Below are positions 12,216-24,407 of a DNA stretch of 64,000 bases, piece after piece. Every line of letters starts with the position of its first letter. The stretch's first letter is position 1. Below the pieces are notes generated by a model, which saw nothing but the letters and a program-made list of their open reading frames with translations, ran no database searches and was not told the origin of the DNA. The DNA comes from Lepus europaeus (taxonomy: Eukaryota > Chordata > Mammalia > Lagomorpha > Leporidae), in contig NC_084837.1 of NCBI RefSeq assembly GCF_033115175.1, positions 7,454,266 through 7,518,265 of the forward strand, given 5' to 3'. The position numbers and the translations under genes were made by a program.

Positions 12216-12900
12216 ATTCGTGCAGCTTTACTTCTCCTGTGTTAATGGTGAGAGCTCTGTCTGCTTCCTTCTGGCCTTTCAGTTCTTCACTTCCGGTTTG
12301 TGCAATGATACTGTCATTCAACTTTCCCTTCTCTTTGTTTCCTCTCTGGAAATGGGAACCAGCATGATTTTATAAAATTAATTTTAACTGCCGTTGAACG
12401 GCTACATCCGAGTAAACTCAGTGGATGTAAACTTCTGTGATGATGGCCGCCATATATGGACGGCTCGGATGCTACATTACAGACTATCCGAGGCATTTCA
12501 CATGGGTGTTTAGAGTCAATGAGGTGAATATTTGGAACAAACTCTGAAAACATGATAAAAATGGAGGAGCCGACTCTCAAGATTTCCCACATTATTTATA
12601 AACATTTTAAATAATGCCAAAAACTGCTAGTTTCTTGTTTGTTTTTTTGTTTTCTAACTTGTGTGACCTTCCTCCTATTTGATGCTATTCAGATTGTTGT
12701 CAGCTGCAATGCAAGCAAGACGTCAGCACATTTAAGTTCTAGAAGTAACCTGATAGAGCTGTTTCATGTTTGATGCTTAGGAACACATTCTTAAAAAAAT
12801 ATATAAAATGTGTGGGATTCATTTCTGAACTGTAAGACTATTGAGCCACTTTTTACTAAATAAAATACTTAGATAGTCATACCATACTTTTTTTAAAAAG
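12216..12900 (+). pseudogene. G3BP1P: Probable distal 3' UTR of the G3BP1 retrocopy
   Basis: After the GAPDH copy ends, the sequence resumes with 'tttacttctcctgtgttaatgg' in two parts and a CT-rich stretch, then 'ttcttcacttccggtttgtgc', in an order resembling the mammalian G3BP1 3' UTR. The segment ends in AT-rich DNA with 'ctaaataaaatactta' at about 12856, a possible polyadenylation signal. The identification is from recollection of the UTR and gene order, so it is only moderately supported. The alternative is unrelated flanking DNA. Confidence 0.4.
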
Positions 12901-12904
12901 ACCA

Positions 12905-14297
12905 TTTTTATATTTTAAAAATTATAAATCAGGTCTGCTTAGAACACACAAACAAGAGAGTGAATTAAAATTGTTTTTACAGAGGCTTACTTATTAACCT
13001 TGGAATAAGTTCTATCAATCGAACACAAATGGGTCAGGGAGGAAACAGTTAATAGCACTGTCATGTCCATAATTGTGAAAGGTTTCTGTGCTCTGAAAAC
13101 TACTTTCTTAATTATTTTAGGTGAACATTTATGTCCTTAGCAGGAGGAGAGATGGGGACATGTGTAATCTGAAACCCCAGATATGGTGTCGGCCCTGAAC
13201 TGAGATAACATTAAAGATTTTATTGCTGATACATTATAAATTATTTCTATTACTGTGGTCCTGTGGGTATTGCATTGTCAGTGCACTTTGCGTATTACCT
13301 CACTTAATGTTATTAACACACTTTGGGGTATAAAATTACCGTTCTATCATGGAAACCTTAAACACTTACATCCAAAGTACTGAATCAAGTTATTATCTTT
13401 ACTGACCAGACCCGTTTTATTGTCGCTTTATCAGTCATAAAATCTGAGATTCAATTTGATTTAACTATTAAGTAAAGCTAGATCTCCCTGCATTTAAACC
13501 CAGCTGTAATATTAATATATTAATATATAAGATGACTTCATTTTATTAAAGGTGAGGTAACTTCAAAAGCCTCTTTTAACGTCTCTGTGCTGGTGAGCAA
13601 TTTAACCTGACCTGTTTGCACTTCTATTTCACCAGCATCGACAAAAATTGAAGCTCATCTTCTTGGAGGGAGCTGAGCACTAACTCTAAACTGCTTCTGG
13701 CCTGTATTAAATGCCTGAAACACGTTAATTTGCACAAAGTAGCATCGCTTATCAAAGTGTCAGGAGGTAGTGTTCAATTTTAACACAAAAGCACTAAGAA
13801 CTCACTATGGTGATGAAACGTGGTCCATGGTTAAGAGACCTGGAGTATAAGCCACTGAGCACATCACCTCAATGGCTTCTAAATGCAAGAATGGGGCTTA
13901 GATCCAAAGTCAAGGGATCATTCAGAAAATAGGAAACTGCAGATAAAAACACAGATTGTGTGCAAGTTTAATGTAGAATCCCTGTCTGGTCTTAGCTCAG
14001 GGTCTATTGATTAGGAAGAAAATTGTTGCTAGTTGATTTGATTGCCAACGATAATGCATATCTTGTTATGTTAAATGCCATCTTGATATGGGTCAAGCAA
14101 ACCTTTTCCTATAATTTTCAAAATATGCCACATTCGATGTTTGTTAAAGGACAGAGCTTTGACCTTGACAAAATGCATTTCTCCTGTTAAAAACAGAGTC
14201 TCCACTGCTGGGATATCATGATGAGTTCATGCTGCAATGCTGTGGCTCCGGAGAGGCAGGATGGAGTAGGGGTTTTGGTCGGCCAAATGACTAGTAT
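12905..14297. promoter_or_regulatory. Unique DNA, partly conserved-looking (13000-13800)
   Basis: No repeat or exon is recognised. The part from about 13000 to 13800 is repeat-free, AT-rich and dense in homeodomain-type TAATTA/ATTAA cores ('ttcttaattatttta', 'cgttaatttgcac', 'attaatatattaat'). That texture is common in vertebrate conserved non-coding elements. It is a composition-based guess only. Confidence 0.25.
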
Positions 14298-14405
14298 TTT
14301 GACCTTTAATTTCAGTACCTGTGAAGAAGAAATAACACCTCCCAGGGCCTCCGAGGCCTTTCATTATGAAAGTGTCTGGCACATAGAAGGTGCTCAGTAA
14401 GCAAT
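14298..14405 (+). mobile_element. MIR SINE fragment
   Basis: The order 'tttcagtacctgtgaagaag', 'aataacacctcccagggcc', 'gtctggcacatagaaggtgctcagtaag' matches the 3' half of MIR in forward orientation. Confidence 0.65.
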
Positions 14406-14628
14406 CATGCAATCATTTTCTCTATTCCTGTAGCATGAAATAGGGCCCTTAGAAGACAACTGCCATTACACTCCGCACCCGGAATCATCAACACACAGAC
14501 AGACAGCCAAAAACAGGGGCTGTCCAAGGCACAGTGTAGTGCATGCAAAACAATAGTATTACTCCACAACCAGAAAAGCCTTGTGTCCAGCACCAAAAAG
14601 CTGCAGTTTTTTCTGTTTTCTTCTCTCC

Positions 14629-14631
<3 letters not shown>

Positions 14632-14682
<51 letters not shown>
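14632..14682. repeat. (CT)n microsatellite
   Basis: About 50 bases of nearly uninterrupted CT dinucleotides. The complementary strand yields a meaningless Arg-Glu repeat frame. Confidence 0.97.
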
Positions 14683-14688
<6 letters not shown>

Positions 14689-15004
14689 AGAAGTAACCCT
14701 CCAGTGGAGAAATTCTCATCTTATATGAACTAAAGATATTTAGTTAATGCAGAATCTGCAGGAATGCAGGAAAAAGCTTGACACTTATCTCAAAAGTCTC
14801 AGCCAGGAACAACAATCCTCATTCTGTAGAAGAGGAAAGTAAATAATCCATGGAAAATTGAAGAAAGCGTGATGCCAGCCATATCAAGCAGCTTAACATG
14901 TGGGTAACACTTTGTGAAAAATAACTTAGAAGAGGAGATGAGCCTCCTTGGAGACAGAGCGATAAAGCTAAAACAGGCGTCAGAGATCGCCAAACTCAAC
15001 AGCA

Positions 15005-15132
15005 GCCTTCCTAGGCAAGATAATGGGGAGTTAGCAAGGTTCAGGAACGTGCCGAAGTCATACAGCCATTTGCTGGGAGGGCTGAATGCAGCACCCGGGC
15101 TCCTGACCCTCAGCATAGCATCTTCCCTCTGA
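15005..15132 (-). mobile_element. MIR SINE fragment
   Basis: Inverted MIR with 'gttagcaaggttcagga', 'gtcatacagccatttgctggg', 'ctgaatgcagcacccggg' and 'ctcctgaccctcagcatagcat'. Weaker MIR-like text may begin at about 14815. Confidence 0.6.
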
Positions 15133-15989
15133 ACTGTAAATCAATGGCACCTTTCTTCAGAGATTCAGGCTTCTGCTTTTATGCTCATTAACTGCAATAA
15201 ACATTGATTTATTCCCTGCTGGTTACATACAGAAGCCTCTGGGGAGGCCTCGGTAACCAAGACTTGCTCTCTACCTGTTTGGTGGGAAAGGACAGGCAAC
15301 AACAGTAGGTTCTTTACCTTTGTGCATTTTCCGTTTTGTGTGAGAGAATGTGTGACTGTGTGTATATATGCGTGTATGTATGATTTTCGGCAGCAAATTC
15401 ATTCCTGAATGTTGCATTCATGCTGGTTGGTCTGGGTTGGACATCCTTATCCCATTGTTCATCTCAGGAATTGGCAAGGCCCTTTCAGTGCAAGGAATGC
15501 TTTCTTGTTCCGTGTACTACACCACGTATCTCTACTCAATTGCCTTTACTTGTGTAAAGAGAAGAGTGACTTCTAAGTATATTGTCCATAGTTCTTAGAT
15601 TTTCTTCTTTTTAAATCTCTTTGTTCTTTTTTGTGCTGTGTTCTGGTAGAAAATCCTCAGAATAAACTTTGAACTCATTAACTTCTCTTCAGCTATGTTC
15701 TTTTCCCACTTACCCTATTCATTTGCTGTTTTATTTTATCTATTTATTTAAGACATCAGGATGGTTGCTCTTGTGCAGTTACCATTTTTATATTATTCTA
15801 AGAATGCTAATTGAATATTCATTAGTTTATACAAGTAAGGTTAGCCTAAAATGGTAAAAGTAATATTTATATTCTTCCAAATTATCATGATTGATTATAT
15901 TATTTTTAAGTCTTTTTGGCTTTTCTAGCTCTGTTTTCTTGTGGTTTCTTCCCTTATATTTTGTTGCACCTCTTTGGGTGAATCTGTCC

Positions 15990-16340
15990 TTTATAAAGCT
16001 TCAGAACAAGTAAAATAACCCAAGAAGAATAGCTTCTTTTTCTATCCACTACACCTTGTTCCATCCCTCCTCCAGCTCTAAGTAATCACTTTCTTTCCTT
16101 TTCTCTGATTTTGATATCTCCTTCATTTGTGTGTATGATTATTCCTTAGGTTCTAAAATGTCTAATATGTACCATGTAAATACTATAAGCATGTTTCTCC
16201 AATTTGCTTTTTGTACTTAACAAAATATGCTGAAGATAAACTGTGTAAGAATTTGAAGATATTTCTCATTCCTTATTATAGCTGCACAGTATCCCACCAT
16301 ATGGATATATCATAACTTAGGATTCAATCAATCTCCTGGG
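15990..16340 (-). mobile_element. Old LINE fragment (L1M-like 3' region), inverted
   Basis: The stretch 'tttgctttttgtacttaac', 'gctgcacagtatcccaccatatggatatatcataact', read in two parts, and 'tcaatcaatctcctggga' follows the familiar inverted old-L1 text ('..gctgcatagtattcca..'). It is strongly diverged and no reading frame remains. Confidence 0.5.
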
Positions 16341-16944
16341 ACAAATCCCCCAGTGATTTATCCTTTATGAACCAAGCTCATGAACATCACCTGGTTGATA
16401 TTAGCTGCTCAATAAATACTTGGCAAACAGATGAAGAAACCCTACTGGGAACCTTTATCAGAATTTAAGAGGAAATGAATGGAAATACATATAAAAGGCT
16501 TAAAGCAACCACTAGACTATAATGAATACTCTATAGAAAATGATTTTTGATATTACTCTTGCGTTACTTTTAAATCTATAATCCTGCATAGCAATAGAGG
16601 ACCTGTAGTAATTGGATCAGCATGATTTATGTATTAATTTGATTATTTTGCCATCCTTAGAGAATTTCATGGTCAGCTGGACAAGAGATCACTCCCCCAG
16701 CACAACACACAATTTATTTGGAAAAGGTGATCAGCTCTAAGAGATCTTTGAACTCTTTCTCTCCTGGGGATAATTTTATCTTTCTGTGAGAGCTGGTGAG
16801 TAAATAAAAGACTATACAAAATGTCACCCACATGCACAACACCCAGATACTGAGAGCTTTTTGAGGGAAATGGCACACTACTACCCTGAAGTGTGTGTGG
16901 CACGTAATTGAACTGAAAAAGAGAAATTTAGAAACCACACAACG

Positions 16945-17125
16945 TCCCATTTCCCCTTCCTCCAGCCCCTAACAACCATCTTACTTTATTTCTGCATGTT
17001 TGACCGTGTTATGTACCTCACTGAGGTGGTGTCAGGCAGTCTGTCTTTCTGTGACTGGTTTCTGTCACTCCCTTCCTCCAGGTTCCCCATGCTGTCACAT
17101 AGTTATGCAACATGGATAAATTCCA
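16945..17125 (-). mobile_element. Old L1 3' fragment, inverted
   Basis: 'cctccagcccctaacaaccatc', 'tgtacctcactgaggtgg', 'tctgtgactggtttctgtcac' and 'caggttccccatgctgtcac' appear in the order of the inverted L1M terminal region. Confidence 0.6.
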
Positions 17126-17302
17126 GATCTGCTATACAACATTGCACCTATACTTAACAGTACTATATCATCAATGCAAAGATTTAGTAAGACACTCATA
17201 TTAAATGTTGTGACAATAAGAAAAAATCAGGACAAGTCTATGCAGCTGTATACCTCTTGGAAAGATACTGTATGAACAGCCAACTTTTAAAAATATAATA
17301 CA

Positions 17303-17628
17303 GGGCCGACGCTGTGGCGTAGCAGGTTAATGCCCTGGCCTGAAGTGCCGGCATCCATATGGGCACTGGTTCGAGACCCGGCTGCTCCGCTTCCTGTCCA
17401 GCTCTCTGCTATGGCCTGGGAAAGCAGTAGAAGATGCTCCAAGTCCTTGAGCCCCTGCACCCGCGTGGGAGACACAGGGGAAGCTCCTGGCTCCTGGCTT
17501 TGCATTGGCACAGCTCTGGCCGTTGTGGCCAATTGGGGAGTGAACCTTCAGATGAAGGACTTTATCTCCGTCTCTCTCTGCCTCTCCTCTGTGTAACTCT
17601 GACTTTCAAGTAAAAATAAATAAATCTT
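17303..17628 (+). mobile_element. CSINE
   Basis: The head has a Pol III A-box-like 'gtggcgtagcaggttaa' and a B-box-like 'ggttcgagacc'. The full body follows to 'tgactttcaagtaaaaataaataaatc' (in two parts). Imperfect flanking repeats around 'aaatataataca' at 17291-17302 and about 17632-17644 support insertion. Confidence 0.92.
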
Positions 17629-17644
17629 TAAAATATATAATACA

Positions 17645-18326
17645 AACAATGAAACATGAATAGTGACAGGTATTGAAGAATAATAAGAAATCATTATTGA
17701 TTTCCTTGAGCACCGTAATAATAGTGTGTTTACATTTTTTGAGGGATCTTTATCTTTTAAAAAGGCACACTAAAACTTATTTAAAATATATTTATTGATA
17801 AATAGAGTCAATTATTTCGTAAGGTGATGGCTGGGCTTGTTTCCAATTCTCATATTCACCCATGGTCTTTCAGGCTAGCTTATAGCTTTATTGGAGTTGA
17901 TGTCCCTAATATTTTCAACCAGATTGAAAAAAGGGAAGAGATGGCCAGTTCTGAGAGTCCTCCCAGACCATCCACCAGTTTTTAAGCTGGTAATGTGCTG
18001 CTTCCAAAAACTCATCAAATATTTGCTAAATAACTTGTGAGTTCAATTGGTTTCTGAAGAGTCACATATCATTAGAAACTGATATATAATCCAACTTTAC
18101 AGCATGATAGCTCCACATCTAATATTCTCCAGCTCCTTTCTGAATGAGTTTTTGGTATCTTCTCTTTCTTGGTGATTTTGGTTTAAAGTTTTCTATGGTA
18201 AACCAGATTGAACTGGTGATGTTAATTCTATATGTGGGCATGAGATGATGTGAACTACTGATAGTAGTCGAATCAAGGACTAACACCATCAATTAGAAGA
18301 CTTGAGTTCTAAGAATCTTCTAGGAT
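17645..18326. other. Unannotated single-copy DNA
   Basis: AT-rich, with no repeat or coding similarity that I can support. Confidence 0.5.
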
Positions 18327-18341
18327 TTAACTATATTTCTT

Positions 18342-18689
18342 TTTTTTAATTTTTATTTTTTGACAGGCAGAGTGGACAGTGAGAGAGAGAGACAGAGAGA
18401 AAGGTCTTCCTTTTGCCGTTGGTTCACCCTCCAATGGCCACCGCGGCTGGTGCGCTGCGGCCGGCGCACCACGCTGATCCGATGGCAGGAGCCAGGTGCT
18501 TCTCTTGGTCTCCCATGGGGTGCAGGGCCCAAGGACTTGGGCCATCCTCCACTGCACTCCCTGGCCATAGCAGAGAGCTGGCCTGGAAGAGGGGCAGCCG
18601 GGACAGAACCGGCGCCCTGACCGGGACTAGAACCCGGTGTGCCGGCGCCGCAAGGCGGAGGATTAGCCTAGTGAGCTGCGGCGCCAGCC
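18342..18689 (-). mobile_element. CSINE, inverted, young-looking
   Basis: Full-length copy with the inverted tail, 'gacaggcagagtggacagtgag', the GC-rich body and an intact inverted head. It is bounded by a perfect 15-bp TSD, TTAACTATATTTCTT, at 18327-18341 and 18690-18704. Confidence 0.96.
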
Positions 18690-18964
18690 TTAACTATATT
18701 TCTTAGTCACAATAACCATATCTGCAGTCTTCACAATTGGCAAGTCTTTTTACTTCCATTTCTGTGACATTATCCAGTCTTTTTCTATCTGAATTATATG
18801 ATCACATACATACCTCACCTTCTAAGCTACCTGTAAACACTTGTGAAAACTAACAACAAAGACAAGTAACTCCTGTACTCCAATTTTCACCCATCTATGT
18901 GTACAATATTTAAAAAGTCTGTGATCTTTGTAACCCATATTATCATTTTTAAAAAGAAGAATTT

Positions 18965-19311
18965 AGGATGACAGTATGGTGTAGCAGGTCAAGCTGCCTC
19001 CAATTATTCAGGTATCTCTGATGGGTGCCAGTTTGTGTCTTTGTTGCTCCAATTTTGACCCAGCTCCATGATAACAGCCTGAGAAAAGCAGCAGAAGTGA
19101 CCCAATTGCTTGGGCCCTTGTCAGTTAACCATATGGGAGGAGCTCCTGGATCTTGGCTTCATCCTGGCTCAGCCTTGGCTGTTGCAGCCAATTGGTGAGT
19201 GAACCAACGGACTGAAGGTTTCTCTCTCTCTCTCTCTCTCTCTCTCCCCCCCCCCCACTCTGTATCTCCCTCTGTTTCTGCAACTCTGTCTTTCAAATAA
19301 ATACATAAATC
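18965..19311 (+). mobile_element. CSINE, older copy
   Basis: Degraded head ('agtatggtgtagcaggtcaagc') and diverged body ('agcagcagaagtgacccaa', 'gcagccaattggtgagtgaacc'), then a CT/C tract at 19220-19257 and the tail 'caaataaatacataaatc'. Confidence 0.85.
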
Positions 19312-19420
19312 GGAAGAAGAAGGAGAAGAACAAGAAGAAGAAGATGGCAGAGGAGGAGGAGGGAAAGAAGAAGGAGGAAAAGAAGAAGAAGAAAGAGGAG
19401 AAGGAAGGGAGGAGGAGGAG
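19312..19420. repeat. (GAA)n/(GGA)n purine tract at a CSINE tail
   Basis: About 110 bases of almost pure purine begin exactly at the CSINE tail. They probably arose by expansion of the A-rich tail. Frames on the other strand are Ser/Phe-rich artefacts. Confidence 0.9.
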
Positions 19421-19814
19421 AACAACTTGACTGCTGTTTGTTGGATGCGATGACAGCCACACGCAACCATTCTCCTCTTTCTTACTATGGCAGATATTAC
19501 CAATCAATCCACATACTCTTCCCATCAGACTTTACCTGCAACATAGACATACAGGTGGTCACCCCTAATTTTAGAATAAATTTATGTCCCAGGTTGATGG
19601 AACAACCACTGTCTGAAGCATTCAGTCCATGACAGAGAAAACCACCCTGCTTTGATTAATATTTTATCAGCCATAGCAAGTTACAGAGCCACCTCTAAAC
19701 TTTGTGTGAGAGAAAGACAGAATGTAAGACATGACATTCCATTTCTGCAGAACTTCACATTCTACAGATGCAGTTTATTTACATACACTCTTTCTCCAAA
19801 CTACCTGATTCTGG

Positions 19815-19985
19815 AAAACAGGAAAATAATATTGTCTTCTCTATTTTACAGATGGGAAAACTTGAGACTGGGAGACATAGCTGACTATCACAAACTAGTA
19901 AAGAATGGACCTGGAACCCACACTAGGTCCAATAGCACTCAAATTGCAGTATGTGTTTCTCTTACCTCTAAATCAACTCTACTGT
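19815..19985 (-). mobile_element. MIR SINE fragment
   Basis: Clear inverted MIR core: 'attgtcttctctattttacagatggg' (in two parts), 'aaacttgagactgggagaca', 'actagtaaagaatggacctgg' and 'aacccacactaggtcca'. Confidence 0.8.
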
Positions 19986-20117
19986 CTTAAAAATGGGTTG
20001 GATAAAATGAAATTGGTAATAGAATAATAAGTAATGGGTAATAATAATAGAAGGATGTGGGATAATAGCATCTATTTACCTCTAGTAACTAGATACTTTG
20101 AATCAATTTTTATTCTT

Positions 20118-20431
20118 TTTTAATTAATTAATTTATTTGAAAGGTAGAGTTACAGAGAGGCAGAGGCAGAGATAGTCTTCTATCTTCTCGTTCACGCCCC
20201 TGACTGCCACTATGGCTGGAGTTGCACTGGTCTGAAGCCAAGAGCCAGGAGCTTCTTCCTGATCTCCCATGAGTGTGCAGATGCCAAAGAACTTGGGCCA
20301 TCTTCTACTGTTTTCCCAGGCCATAACAGAGAGCTGTACCGGAAGTGGATTAGCCAGCAAACCGGTCCCCATGTGGGAGATGCTGGCACTGCAGGCAGTG
20401 GCTTTACCCATTCTACCACAGCACTGGCCCC
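20118..20431 (-). mobile_element. CSINE, inverted
   Basis: Inverted tail 'taattaattaatttatttg', 'aaaggtagagttacagagagg', the body with 'aagaacttgggccatcttc' and the inverted head 'accacagcactggcccc'. Only a weak 'tattctt' direct repeat remains at the flanks. Confidence 0.9.
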
Positions 20432-20914
20432 GATTATTATTCTTGGTAGTAATCTACTTGGTAAGAAAATATAGAAGTGAACTTGCAACAGAGATAGAAT
20501 GATAGACATAGTTAAAGATACACACATATTATGAATAAATAACAGAATAGTGTTACAGAAAGAAAGCTATGATTGTTAGGAAATACTATAGATTAGGAAA
20601 TACTATAGATGTGCTTTGTCATAACAAATGAAGGTTCATTTCTCAATCACAATCTACCAGTCAGCTTGGGGAAAGCCATGTTTCCATAAAAGACTCATGG
20701 GTATAAGATTTGCTCTGAAGATGTAAGGACTTTAAATATCTAAATGCTTTGAAACAGAAAGGGAACCCTGCAAACTACACAGAAAACATTTTTAAATGAG
20801 TAGGGTAAAGACTGAGAAGCTCAAAGCAACATGAAAGATTATGGCCACAGGGAAATGTAGGAGAGACAGCGTGGGATGCACTTGTACAGAGTCTTCTCTC
20901 ATCTTTCAGAACAA

Positions 20915-21065
20915 GTGTGTGTTGAGCATTTAGTGTCACCGAGACACCAGAGGACATAGGAACAAGCAAAAGATGCTGCTCTTGTTCCTATTGAGAAGAC
21001 AACCTGGTCACAAAAAGACATCAAGTATGAAATCTATCATGTAGCTTTCTAAGTACTTTATTTGG
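20915..21065 (-). mobile_element. Possible L2/MIR-type old fragment
   Basis: 'gagcatttagtgtcaccgag', 'agaggacataggaacaagc' and 'gatgctgctcttgttcctat' loosely follow the inverted old LINE/MIR text. This is a weak assignment. Confidence 0.3.
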
Positions 21066-21490
21066 AGCTTTACCTTAGTTGATTTGTTCAGCTGAAGGAC
21101 AAAACAGATCAGGTCACAGAGAAACTGAAGCAGGAATATTTGAGGAGCATTTGCAAAGCCCAGGGGGAGATTCATATTACTGTAAGATAGGCTAAGATGC
21201 CCATCTATAGATTGGGAAATACAGTGTGTGATTTGGGGATTTAAAAAAAATCTCAGACAAAAGGAATAAATCTATGAATTAATTAAAGTAGCAATTTGCA
21301 CTGTAATTTTATTGGCCTAGATGAAGAACCAAGGGCCAAGGGTGAAAAGAAAATTATTATACTTAAAATTTGAATCAAACTGAAAGAATAAGTAATAATA
21401 GAACATTCATTGAATGAGTTCATTCTCTCAGAAAAGACTTTTTCCAAGACTTCTGGTTGACTTAACACCAATATCAAGGGCCATGAGATT

Positions 21491-21491
21491 T

Positions 21492-21526
<35 letters not shown>

Positions 21527-21835
21527 GACAGGCAGAGTAGATAGTGAGAAAGAGAGAAACAGAGAGAAAGGTCTTCCTTTTTTGCCGTTGGTTTACCCTC
21601 CAAAGGCCTCTGCGGCCTGCACATTGCGCTGATCCGAAACCAGGAGCCAGGTGCTTCTCCTGGTCTCCCATGAGGGTGCAGGGCCCAAGGACTTGGGCCA
21701 TCCTCCACTGCCTTCCCGGGCCATAGCAGAGAGAGGGGCAACCGGGATAGAATCCGGTGCCCCAACCAGAACTAGAACCCAGTGTGCCAGCGCCGCAAGG
21801 CAGAGGATTAGCCTGTTGAGCCACGGCGCCGTCCC
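21491..21835 (-). mobile_element. CSINE, inverted
   Basis: A poly(T)/TTTTC tail at 21491-21527 is followed by 'gacaggcagagtagatagtg', the full body and the inverted head ('gccacggcgccgtccc'). The TSD AGGGCCATGAGATTT at about 21476-21490 recurs with one change as AGGGTCCATGAGATTT at about 21836-21851. Confidence 0.93.
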
Positions 21836-21851
21836 AGGGTCCATGAGATTT

Positions 21852-23528
21852 AACTCTTGAGTTTTATCTGGTCTCTGAGTGGCTCATTATTGTAGGGTGT
21901 CCCTGTATGCATGCACTTTGTGCTGAGAGACTTGAACTTCATTTTACTTTACCTTTTTTAAAAATTTATTGCACTCAATTACACTGGGGAAACCGAAAGG
22001 AGGAGATCCAATCCCGTGGTTTTCAAAATGCAACCAAGGTTGACTTTTGAATTTTCTTTGTCCTATAAGCCTTTTCTGACTCAGAGCAATTTTAACAAGT
22101 TTTGGATAAAACATCCCTGAGCTATCAACCATGCATAGACTTCATAGAGAAAATGGTACCGTTTTCAGAACGCTGTTAGATTAACAGTGTTGACAGAGAC
22201 TCTGCGTAACAGCCCTAGTGGTAGGAGGAGTACATTAGAATAACCAGTCCTGCACTGGCACACACACAAAACCCCCTTAGCAACAGAGATGACAGCTTGG
22301 TAACAGCAGCTGCTGCTTAATTGAAAACATTAGAAAAATATTACATTATATCTGTGTTCCCTGTTTTTGTGTTTATTTTCATCAAACGTGAGAAAATAAT
22401 CCAGGAAAAAAAACACAAAAGAAACAGGGAGCAAAAGTTCAAGACTAACATTGGTAGTGGATGAACTGTTACTCAAGATTTGACTTCCATGGGTTCCATC
22501 CCACTTTTCAAGTGAATGAAAGTCATATTTCATGTAACAGAGGCCATAAATTCCTTCTGTGATATTGTTTAGTTGCTGGTCAGCTCTTTAAGTTTGAACT
22601 TGAGGGAGAAATGATATGTACTCTCACATATGTGTCATTATGTACATCTGTATTTGTGTGATGGTGAGGTGGTGTGCAGGTTTTATAATGCCTGTACCTA
22701 TACATAGGCAAAGTTGAGCTCCAATATCATACTAATATGATGTTAAAAATGCATGTTTTAGAATCACAGGAGCCCAGCACGGGAGTTTCACCCACTCACA
22801 CCAAATCAAACACCAATGAAGAGAGCACAATTAAAAGAGAGTAATTAAGAAAAGAGTAGTATAAACATGGGTTTATGTAAGTAGGACCAATTAAGCAATG
22901 AATGAGCATGGATACACATATGTCTCAAAAGAGGAAGCAAGAAAGGACTTGGTACTCCAGTCATTAAGATCAAATGTCCAAACTTTACATTGCTGACTTA
23001 GAAAGCCAGATAAGCAACATATGATTTGTATTCTTGGGCAAGGATGTTCCTTTTTCCTAAAGTCATGCCAGAGATAATAGTCTTAATGAAATTCATGGGC
23101 CCCAAACATTAATTGGCATGCAGTCAGGATCCATCTGGCCATTGGAAACCAAACATCTCCATATGCAAATGAGATTTCCAAATGCAGGCAATGCATTAAA
23201 GGTTCCTTTGCAAACTAAAAATCAAATGTTCTATTTGATAGCACCGGACTCACAAAAGAAACATACTGCAAACTCATGGGTCCAGATTCTGTGCCTTACA
23301 ATTAGAGCTGCTTTTTCTTTTTTGCAATAGAATTTATGTTCATTTCAAGAACTATCCCATGGAGGAAAATGCTATTCTTCCGAGCTTCTTGAGGTCAAGA
23401 ACTATTTCTTATTTATTCTATGAACATGTTGGACACAGTGAAATGTCTTTCATGTAGTAAGACACTGTACAAGTAAACAATGGGCATGAAATAGAAGTGA
23501 AATTGACATGCTTTTGAATCACAAAATT
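21852..23528. other. Single-copy DNA without recognised features
   Basis: Mixed AT-rich DNA. I see no repeat family, RNA gene or exon. Short frames do not resemble proteins. Confidence 0.5.
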
Positions 23529-23882
23529 GAGGCTAGCCTTCTGGCGCAGTAAGTTAATCTCTGCCTGTGACACTGGCATCCCATATTGGAGCACTGGTTG
23601 GAATTCTGGCTGCTCTGCTTCCAATCCAACTCCTTGCTGATGGGCCTGGGAAGGCAGGAGATGATGGCCCAAGTAGTTGGGCCCCTGCCATCCATGTGCG
23701 AGATATGGGTGGAGTTTGAGAATCCTGACTTCATCCTGAACCTAGCTTTGTTATGGCCATTTGGGGGGTAAACTAGAGATGGAAGCGCTCTCTCTCTCTC
23801 TCTCTCTCTCCCCGTGTGTGTGTGTCCTTCTTCCTGTCTGTATGTCTTTTTTTCCCATAAACACAGGAATCTTTAAAAAATA
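23529..23882 (+). mobile_element. CSINE, older copy with a CT/GT microsatellite
   Basis: Head 'ggctagccttctggcgcag', 'cctgtgacactggcatccc', body with 'gatgatggcccaagtagttggg' (in two parts), then (CT)n(GT)n at 23788-23825 and the tail 'ggaatctttaaaaaatac'. Confidence 0.88.
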
Positions 23883-23944
23883 CATGAAATAGAATGATAG
23901 CTAAGACCTTTTCTGATTAATCGGGAATCACATTCAGTTTTTAA

Positions 23945-24062
23945 AATAGGTTCGTATATTTCTTTACTCAGCTAATATCTAATAAGGACCTACTCTAGGT
24001 CAAACAAAGTGCTAGACATTGGATTGACATTTTTGTCACAATGCTTACATTGTTCTCTTAGA
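23945..24062 (-). mobile_element. MIR-type fragment
   Basis: 'actcagctaatatctaataaggacctactctaggtc' (read in two parts) and 'caaagtgctagacattgg' resemble the inverted 3' end of MIR/L2. Confidence 0.45.
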
Positions 24063-24075
24063 AAACAAGGATGGA

Positions 24076-24407
24076 GGGGCTGGTGCTGCGGCATAGAGGA
24101 TAAAGCTGCCTGCAGTGCCAGCTTCCCATAGGGTTGCCAGATTGAGACCCTGATGCTCCACTTCCAATCCAGCTCTCTGCTATGGCCTAGGAAAGCAGTA
24201 GAGGATGGATGGCCCAAGTCTTTGGGCCCCTGCACCCAAGTGGGAGACCCATGAGAAGCTCCTGGCTTCTGGCTTTAGATCTGCACAGCTCCAGCAGTTG
24301 TGGCCATCTGGGCAGTGAGCCAGCGGATGGTAGACTTCTCTCGCTCTCTGCCTCTGCCTCTCTGTAACTCTGCCTTTCACTTAAATAAACAGATCTTTTT
24401 AAAAAAG
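24076..24407 (+). mobile_element. CSINE
   Basis: Head 'ggggctggtgctgcggcatag', body 'ccagctctctgctatggcc' and tail 'ttaaataaacagatctttt'. The TSD AACAAGGATGGA lies at 24064-24075 and 24408-24419. Confidence 0.93.

Noticed and set aside
11563-12375. 270-codon plus-strand frame
   Set aside because: It is antisense to the GAPDH retrocopy and continues into the CSINE and its poly(A) (a run of lysines).
17303-17400. tRNA gene call at CSINE heads
   Set aside because: A- and B-box-like motifs are present but the cloverleaf is not preserved. These are tRNA-derived SINE heads.
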